Shown here piece by piece: positions 13,180 through 17,515 of a DNA stretch of 17,515 nucleotides. Origin of the DNA: Sphingobium sp. (GTDB lineage: Bacteria; Pseudomonadota; Alphaproteobacteria; Sphingomonadales; Sphingomonadaceae); assembly GCA_017745115.1 (NCBI GenBank), contig JAGIAA010000046.1, forward strand, positions 4,679-22,193, read 5' to 3'. Under the pieces are notes generated by a model that did no database searches, was not told where the DNA came from, and was given only the letters and a program-made list of their open reading frames with translations. Each line of letters begins with the position of its first letter. Position 1 is the first letter of the stretch. The position numbers and the translations under genes are program-made.

Positions 13180-13986
13180 ATGTTCAACGTTTTCACCGCA
13201 CACTCGCGCGGCCTTGTCCGTGGTGTGTTCATCGCCCTGATCGGGTTGATGACCGCCGCCGCCAGCCCCGCCATGGCGGAGGACGCTGCAGCGAACGACG
13301 CGCAGTTCTCGTCGCTGTTCTCCACCTGGGTGAAGATGAACAACGGCGGCACCGAGGATAACGCTTCGACGCGCGCTTCGATCCCGTCGCGCGAGCCCGT
13401 CGACACCATCGACCGGCTGAGCTCGAACTTCGGTTCGCGCAACGACCCCTTCAACGGCCACAAGCGCATGCACCAGGGCGTCGACATTGCCGGCCCGCTC
13501 GGCACGCCGGTCTATGCCACCGCCGACGGCGTCGTCGCGGTCGCCGAATATAATAATGGCGGTTACGGCAACCTGGTCGAGATCGACCATGGCAACGGCC
13601 TGCAGACCCGCTACGGCCATCTTTCGCGCCTCATCGCTCAGCCCAACGAATTCGTTCGCCGCGGCCAGCTGATCGGCCTGATGGGCTCGACCGGCCGTTC
13701 GACCGGCAGCCACCTCCATTATGAAGTCCGCATCGACGGCAACGCGGTCAACCCGCTGCCCTATATCGACGGCACCAACTACGAAATCGCGCTTGCCGAC
13801 GCCAAGTCGCATGTCGACATGGACGATGTTGACGAGGTCGCGATGGGTGGTCCGGAAGCCAAGAAGAGCAGCGACTTCGGCGACGACGACCGCGCGCCTG
13901 TGGCCAAGAAGAAGGTCTTCAAGGCTGCCGCCGCCAAGTCGGTCAAGCACAAGGTCGTGGCCAAGAAGGCTCGCCGCCACCGCTGA
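13180..13986 (+). CDS. secreted M23 (LytM-type) metallopeptidase
   Basis: M23 enzymes cut peptidoglycan cross-bridges, or in degenerate form activate amidases. This 268-residue protein has a signal peptide (about 1-33, cleavage after AMA), a spacer, and an intact LytM domain (about 80-195). Zinc and catalytic residues are H98 and D102 (HQGVD), H147 (RYGHLS) and the HLH at 178-180. All are present, so it should be an active periplasmic hydrolase. The unusual part is the C-terminus: an acidic stretch (210-238) followed by a Lys/Arg/Ala-rich tail (241-268) that could bind the wall or anionic polymers. There are no coiled-coil or SPOR domains as in EnvC or NlpD. A strong terminator follows. Confidence 0.93.
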   Translation: MFNVFTAHSRGLVRGVFIALIGLMTAAASPAMAEDAAANDAQFSSLFSTWVKMNNGGTEDNASTRASIPSREPVDTIDRLSSNFGSRNDPFNGHKRMHQGVDIAGPLGTPVYATADGVVAVAEYNNGGYGNLVEIDHGNGLQTRYGHLSRLIAQPNEFVRRGQLIGLMGSTGRSTGSHLHYEVRIDGNAVNPLPYIDGTNYEIALADAKSHVDMDDVDEVAMGGPEAKKSSDFGDDDRAPVAKKKVFKAAAAKSVKHKVVAKKARRHR

Positions 13987-14010
13987 GGCCAGGCGCAGCA
14001 TGGAGGAACG

Positions 14011-14032
14011 AGGGAGCTTCGGCTCCCTTTTT
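14011..14032 (+). terminator. intrinsic terminator after the M23 gene
   Basis: GGGAGC (14012-14017), TTCG tetraloop, GCTCCC (14022-14027), then TTTTT. An A-T pair extends the stem to 7 bp. The UUCG loop and T-run make this a textbook Rho-independent terminator, 25 nt after the stop codon. Confidence 0.93.
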
Positions 14033-14068
14033 CGTTTGGAGCCACGAGCCGCTCGTCTCCCATCCAAT

Positions 14069-14208
14069 CGTCATTGCGAGTGACGAAGTCGCGCGGCAAT
14101 CCAGGCCGGTCTCGAGCACCCCTGGATTGCTTCGCCCGGCATTCGCTGGGCTCGCAATGACGAGCGATTCAATATCGATGGATCAGCCCCCAGCCCTCGC
14201 AATGACGG
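14069..14208. repeat. CGTCATTGCGAG-type inverted repeat with an extra half copy
   Basis: The left arm starts CGTCATTGCGAG (14069-14080) and runs to GCAATCCAGG; the right arm runs from CCTGGATTGC (14121-14130) to CTCGCAATGACG (14151-14162). Inner parts of the arms have diverged. A third half-site, CCTCGCAATGACGG, lies at 14195-14208. The repeat fills most of the gap between the M23 terminator and erpA. Confidence 0.85.
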
Positions 14209-14224
14209 TGAGTGTTTGCGCTTC

Positions 14225-14253
14225 TTGCCGGTCCGCCCGGCCGCGCCTATCTT
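14225..14253 (+). promoter_or_regulatory. candidate erpA promoter, leaderless configuration
   Basis: TTGCCG (14225-14230), 17 bp, TATCTT (14248-14253), then exactly 6 nt to ATG 14260. Transcription would start at or next to the A of the start codon. No Shine-Dalgarno sequence precedes the ATG, which fits a leaderless mRNA. Confidence 0.55.
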
Positions 14254-14259
14254 AGCGTC

Positions 14260-14583
14260 ATGGACATTGCCCTCTCTCCTTCGGCCGCGAGCCGTGTGGC
14301 CTGGATCGCCGAGCGCCAGCAGAAGCCTGCGATCCTGCGCCTTGCCGTGGAAGGGGGGGGCTGCTCGGGCTTTCAGTACCGCTTCGGCCTCGCCGATGCC
14401 CCGGAGGATGATGACACGATCGTCGAGACCGATGGCGTTCGTCTGGTGGTGGATTCGATGAGCCTCGATCTGGTGCGCGGTTGCACCGTGGACTTCGTCG
14501 ACAATCTCGGCGGGTCGTCCTTCAAGGTCGAGAACCCGAATGCCACGGCCGGCTGCGGCTGCGGGACCAGCTTCTCGGTTTGA
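14260..14583 (+). CDS. erpA: iron-sulfur cluster insertion protein ErpA (HesB/IscA family)
   Basis: ErpA carries and delivers [Fe-S] clusters to target proteins. The 107-residue protein has the three A-type carrier cysteines: C35 in EGGGCSGFQY and C99/C101 in the C-terminal GCGCGTSF. An extra Cys, C75 (VRGCTVDF), is present. DDTIVETDGVRLVVDSMSL and VDFVDNLGGSSFKVENPNA fit the family fold. The GCGCG tail and Ser-Phe ending fit ErpA or IscA; ErpA is favoured because no isc or suf genes are adjacent. ATG 14260 gives the normal family N-terminus; an upstream frame extension from 14212 lies in repeat and promoter DNA. Confidence 0.9.
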   Translation: MDIALSPSAASRVAWIAERQQKPAILRLAVEGGGCSGFQYRFGLADAPEDDDTIVETDGVRLVVDSMSLDLVRGCTVDFVDNLGGSSFKVENPNATAGCGCGTSFSV

Positions 14584-14598
14584 ACCGACTTTTCTTTT

Positions 14599-14627
14599 CC
14601 GTTCGTGCTGAGCTTGTCGAAGCACGG
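14599..14627. repeat. CCGTTCG-family REP hairpin
   Basis: A REP copy begins CCGTTCGTGCTGAGC and ends GAAGCACGG; GTGCT and AGCAC form its stem. It has the same layout as both halves of the repeat at 11458-11532. A possible decayed partner in inverted orientation (CCCTTCGACA...GAACGA) lies at about 14657-14675. Confidence 0.75.
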
Positions 14628-14666
14628 TCCCTTTTTCTAAAGGTTAGAAGAGAAAGCCCTTCGACA

Positions 14667-14694
14667 TTTGAACGAGTCACTCGCCTCGTTCAAA
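14667..14694. promoter_or_regulatory. perfect 10-bp inverted repeat upstream of xth
   Basis: TTTGAACGAG (14667-14676), 8-nt loop TCACTCGC, CTCGTTCAAA (14685-14694). It ends 25 nt before the xth start and could be an operator or an mRNA hairpin. No T-tract follows, so termination is less likely. Confidence 0.6.
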
Positions 14695-14719
14695 CAGGGC
14701 GAACGGGGAAATTGTTCCG

Positions 14720-15493
14720 GTGAAGATCGCTACCTTCAATATCAACGGCATCCGCGCACGCCTGCCGCGGCTCGTCGAATGGCTGACCGAGACGCAGCCG
14801 GACGTCGCCTGCCTCCAGGAAATCAAGACACAGGACGACGGCTTCCCGATCAAGGACATCGAGGAGGCCGGCTATGGGGCGATCTGGCACGGGCAGAAGG
14901 GCTTCAACGGCGTCGCGATCCTGACGCGCGGCGCGACGCCGGTCGAAGTGACGCGCGGACTGGAAGGCGAGCCGGAGGACGAGCATAGCCGCTATCTCGA
15001 GGCCGAGGTGAACGGCGTGCGGATCGCGACCATCTACCTGCCCAACGGCAATCCGGTGCCCGGCCCCAAGTTCGACTACAAGCTGCGCTGGATGGCCAGG
15101 CTAAGAAAGCGCGCCGCGCAGATCTGGGCGGAGGAAGTGCCGGCGGTCCTGGCAGGCGACTATAATGTCATCCCGTTCGACCGGGACGTCTGGAAACCCG
15201 AAGCGATGGCAAGCGATGCGCTGATGCAGCCGGAAAGCCGCGCGGCCTACAAGAGCATGCTGAGCGACGGGTGGACCGACGCGCTGGCGACCGTGCACCC
15301 CGACGGCGGCGTCTGGACCTATTGGGACTATCAGATGAACGCCTGGCCGCGGAATGCGGGATTCCGCATCGATCACCTGCTGCTGTCACCCGCCGCCGCC
15401 GACCGGCTGGTCGATGCGCAGGTGGACAAGGATCATCGCGGCCGCGAGAAGGCCAGCGACCATGCGCCGGTCTGGGTGCAGCTGCGGGATTGA
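14720..15493 (+). CDS. xth: exodeoxyribonuclease III (AP endonuclease)
   Basis: ExoIII cleaves DNA at abasic sites and degrades 3' ends in base-excision repair. The 257-residue protein has all the family catalytic positions: N7 (TFNING), E34 (CLQEIK), Y106 (TIYLPNGN), D147 and N149 (GDYNV), D219 (FRIDHLL) and the terminal D247-H248 pair (SDHAP). It uses a GTG start at 14720, which gives the normal MKIATFN N-terminus; CGGGGAA at 14704-14710 is a possible ribosome binding site. It follows erpA, from which it is separated by a REP and a palindrome. It is convergent with qorB, 13 nt away. Confidence 0.96.
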   Translation: MKIATFNINGIRARLPRLVEWLTETQPDVACLQEIKTQDDGFPIKDIEEAGYGAIWHGQKGFNGVAILTRGATPVEVTRGLEGEPEDEHSRYLEAEVNGVRIATIYLPNGNPVPGPKFDYKLRWMARLRKRAAQIWAEEVPAVLAGDYNVIPFDRDVWKPEAMASDALMQPESRAAYKSMLSDGWTDALATVHPDGGVWTYWDYQMNAWPRNAGFRIDHLLLSPAAADRLVDAQVDKDHRGREKASDHAPVWVQLRD

Positions 15494-15506
15494 GAGCTCA
15501 GCTGGT

Positions 15507-16382
15507 TCAGGCGTCGAGCGCAGCCGCCAGCACATCCTCCATCGGCACGGTCGGGCGGCCGATCAGGCGCTCCATCGTTCGGCTCTCCTCGAGCAGGCCG
15601 CCTTCGCTGGCGCCATGATCCGACTTGGCGATGAGGCCGGCGACGAAGGCGGGCATGCCCATCGCCACGATCGCCGCCTCGAATTCCGGTTTGGGGAGAT
15701 GGACCGCTTCGACGGGTTTTCCGCTGATGCGCGTCGCCATGGCGGCAAGATCGGCAAAGTCGAAACTCATGCTGCCAGCCAGTTCATAGGCCTTGCCGGC
15801 CTGGGGCTCCGGGGCGGTGAGGACCGCGACGGCCGCCTCGGCGAAGTCGGCACGCGGCGCGGCGGAGATGCGGCCCTCGCCGCTATGATGGGGAAGCGTG
15901 CCGCTCGCCACGGCGGCCTGCACGCGGAACAGGTAATTCTCGCAATACCAGCCATGGCGCAGCAGCACGAACGGCACGCCAACCTCGCGCAGCACGGCTT
16001 CGGTTGCCTTGTGCTCGGCGGCGATGGCGAGCGTCGTCTCGCCGGCGCGCAGCACGCTCGTATAGGCGATGAGGCCGACGCCGGCATCGCGCGCCGCCTC
16101 GATCACGGCGCGGTGCTGGCGCTCCCGCTCACCAACCGCATTGCCGGAGATGAGCAGCAGCTTGCCGATGCCGGCCAGCGCCGGCCGCAGCGTCTCTGGA
16201 CGATCATAGTCGAATGCGCGCACTTCGGCGCCGAGCGCGGCCAGGTCGGCAGCTTTGGCCGGGTCACGAACGAGCGCGACGGTCCTGATATTCGGATGAC
16301 GCTCGCGCAGGAGCTGCACGACGATCCGGCCCAGTGCTCCCGTGGCCCCTGTCACGCCGATCGTCTCGATTGTGTCGCCCAT
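15507..16382 (-). CDS. NAD(P)H:quinone oxidoreductase-like protein, QorB/NmrA-type atypical SDR
   Basis: The 291-residue Rossmann-fold protein begins with the nucleotide loop TGATGALG (11-18) and resembles E. coli QorB (YtfG) along its length: LLLISGNAVGERERQHRAVIEAARDAGV, AYTSVLRA, HKATEAVL, LLRHGWYCENYL, AYELAG and the C-terminal SDHGASEGGLLEESRTMERLIGRPT. QorB is an NADPH-dependent quinone reductase; the same fold also includes NmrA-like redox sensors, so activity is inferred. Two ATGs are possible. GAGGAG lies 8 nt before ATG 16382 but only 2 nt before ATG 16388, so the shorter form was chosen. It is in the same orientation as the VOC and comM genes. Confidence 0.9.
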   Translation of the reverse strand: MGDTIETIGVTGATGALGRIVVQLLRERHPNIRTVALVRDPAKAADLAALGAEVRAFDYDRPETLRPALAGIGKLLLISGNAVGERERQHRAVIEAARDAGVGLIAYTSVLRAGETTLAIAAEHKATEAVLREVGVPFVLLRHGWYCENYLFRVQAAVASGTLPHHSGEGRISAAPRADFAEAAVAVLTAPEPQAGKAYELAGSMSFDFADLAAMATRISGKPVEAVHLPKPEFEAAIVAMGMPAFVAGLIAKSDHGASEGGLLEESRTMERLIGRPTVPMEDVLAAALDA

Positions 16383-16455
16383 TGCCATCTCTCCTCATCC
16401 GTTGGCGGGGAGATATAAGCGCCGCCATGGGAGCGCAATGGCGCGGTCGCCGAAG

Positions 16456-16854
16456 TCAGGCGAGATTGAGCTGCCAGCTCACGCCGAAGCGATCGGCCAG
16501 CCAGCAGAAGAGCTGCGAGAAGCCGTAATTGCCGGTCGGCATCATGAAGCCGCCGCCCTCGCCCAACGCCGCCGCGAGATCGCGCAGTTGCGTCTCGGAT
16601 TCGCAGTCGATGAAGAAGGAAATGGCGGGCGTGAAGGTGAAGGCGTGGACCGGCGGGCTGTCGAACACGCGCAGGCGCTGGCCACCGACGGTAAGGATGG
16701 CGCTCTTCACCGTGCCTTCCGGACTCTGCTCGCCCGGACCGTAGATCTCGAGACCCTCGACCGTCGCGCCGGGAAAGGTCGCGGCATAGAAATCGAGCGC
16801 CTGGCGCCCCTCGCCCTGGAACATGATGAAGGGGGTCATGGTGAGATCGGTCAT
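16456..16854 (-). CDS. PhnB-like VOC family protein
   Basis: The 132-residue protein belongs to the glyoxalase/bleomycin-resistance/dioxygenase (VOC) fold, PhnB-like group. Visible markers are PFIMFQGEGRQALDFYAATFPGA (8-30), SAILTVGGQRLRVFDS, ISFFIDCES, GGGFMMPTGNYGFSQLFCWLADRFGVSWQLN. Such proteins are often annotated as 3-demethylubiquinone methyltransferase-like, but this is a misleading label: no methyltransferase domain is present and function is unknown. ATG 16854 lies 12 nt after the comM stop, and its GAGGGAG ribosome binding site lies in that gap and the stop region, suggesting one operon. Confidence 0.9.
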   Translation of the reverse strand: MTDLTMTPFIMFQGEGRQALDFYAATFPGATVEGLEIYGPGEQSPEGTVKSAILTVGGQRLRVFDSPPVHAFTFTPAISFFIDCESETQLRDLAAALGEGGGFMMPTGNYGFSQLFCWLADRFGVSWQLNLA

Positions 16855-16866
16855 GGCGTTACTCCC

Positions 16867-17515
16867 TCAATTCACCGGCGCCCGCCGCCGGTAGCTCAGC
16901 GCTTCGGCGACATGGACGCGGCTTACATGCTCCGCGCCGGCGAGATCGGCAATGGTGCGGGCGACGCGGAGCACGCGCGTGTAGCCGCGCGCGGAGAGTT
17001 TCATCGCGGCGGCGGCTTGCGCGAGCAGGGCGCGGCCGGCCTCGTCGGGGGTTGCGACCTCCTCGAGCGCCTTGCCTTCGAGCTCGGCATTGGTGCGCGC
17101 GCCGCCGCAGCGTTCCGAGCGGCCTGTCTGGGTCGCACGTGCCGTGGCGACACGAGCGGCCACCTCCGCCGAGCCCTCGGCGGGTGGCGGCAAAACGAGG
17201 TCGGCGGCCGTCACGGCAGCGACCTCGACATGGAGGTCGATGCGGTCCAGCAAAGGCCCGGAAACCTTGGCCTGGTAGTCCGCAGCACAGCGCGGTGCGC
17301 GCGAGCAGGCGAGCGTGGCGTCGTCGAGATGGCCGCAACGGCAGGGATTCATCGCGGCCACCAGCTGGACGCGCGCCGGAAAGGTGACATGCGCATTGGC
17401 GCGCGCCACGCTGACCTCGCCGGTTTCGAGCGGCTGGCGCAGGCTGTCGAGCACGGCGCGCTGGAACTCGGGCAGTTCGTCGAGGAACAGCACGCCGAGA
17501 TGCGCGAGACTGACC
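16867..17515 (-). CDS. comM: ComM/YifB-type Mg-chelatase-like AAA+ ATPase, C-terminal part (5' end outside window)
   Basis: The last 215 residues are present; the full protein is usually about 500. Seen from the window edge are the Walker B segment GVLFLDELPEF, the NPCRCGH motif with following cysteines, the sensor/arginine-finger segment GPLLDRIDLHVEV, and the Mg-chelatase C-terminal domain (SARGYTRVLRVARTIADLAG, HVAEALSYRR). ComM is a hexameric helicase that promotes branch migration during natural transformation in competent bacteria. In others the role is less clear. The Walker A region and N-terminal Lon-like domain lie beyond the edge. It is followed after 12 nt by the VOC gene. Confidence 0.93.
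   Translation of the reverse strand, partial: VSLAHLGVLFLDELPEFQRAVLDSLRQPLETGEVSVARANAHVTFPARVQLVAAMNPCRCGHLDDATLACSRAPRCAADYQAKVSGPLLDRIDLHVEVAAVTAADLVLPPPAEGSAEVAARVATARATQTGRSERCGGARTNAELEGKALEEVATPDEAGRALLAQAAAAMKLSARGYTRVLRVARTIADLAGAEHVSRVHVAEALSYRRRAPVN

Noticed and set aside
15354..16418. 354-codon plus-strand frame opposite the QorB-like gene
   Set aside because: It overlaps xth and the well-supported minus-strand oxidoreductase and has no family signature.
1..17515. CRISPR array, tRNA or rRNA genes, or a defence island
   Set aside because: No regularly spaced direct repeats, cloverleaf sequences, rRNA segments or defence-protein motifs were seen; the palindromic repeats are REP-like doublets, not CRISPR.

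Overview
The window looks like ordinary chromosomal DNA of a high-GC alphaproteobacterium, most likely a sphingomonad (order Sphingomonadales). The pointers are a queuine tRNA-ribosyltransferase closely resembling the Zymomonas enzyme, a PEPxxWA-CTERM protein, the strong G/C bias at third codon positions, and several families of short palindromic intergenic repeats. No rRNA, tRNA, CRISPR array, phage gene or transposase gene was seen. The assignment to order is inference from sequence memory, not a database search.

Layout, left to right. (1) 1-581, minus: the N-terminal part of an HD-GYP-like protein, divergent from a 59-residue hypothetical protein (708-887, plus). (2) 997-3424, plus: an acyl-CoA-dehydrogenase-fold flavoenzyme, then tgt, convergent with a PEPxxWA-CTERM secreted protein (3456-4046, minus). 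(3) 4232-5946, plus: a MarR regulator overlapping an MFS transporter gene by 4 nt; a 14-bp perfect hairpin and a 14-bp palindrome lie in the divergent control region. (4) 5978-7357, plus: a complete ECF41 module with promoter, an AhpD-like carboxymuconolactone decarboxylase (CMD) family protein and a sigma factor carrying a SnoaL-like C-terminal domain. (5) 7358-7764: a 407-bp gene-free stretch holding nested palindromic repeats, which reads as one REP doublet inserted into another with a 9-bp duplication. (6) 7765-13986, plus: SnoaL-like protein, glnE, PrxQ/Bcp peroxiredoxin, TauE/SafE permease, DUF455 ferritin-like protein and a secreted M23 peptidase, separated by further repeat doublets and closed by a clear intrinsic terminator. 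(7) 14260-15493, plus: erpA (probably leaderless) and xth. (8) 15507-17515, minus: QorB-like oxidoreductase, PhnB-like VOC protein and the C-terminal part of a ComM/YifB AAA+ protein.

Functional groupings visible here are the MarR-MFS pair (regulated transport), the ECF41 sigma factor with its CMD partner (self-controlled stress or redox unit), glnE (nitrogen control), and peroxiredoxin, ErpA, ExoIII and QorB (oxidative-stress and repair housekeeping, not an operon). I found no convincing new defence or mobile system. The most interesting signals are the textbook ECF41 promoter, the nested repeat insertion, compensatory stem changes among the palindromic repeats, and promoters that point to leaderless starts for erpA and marR.
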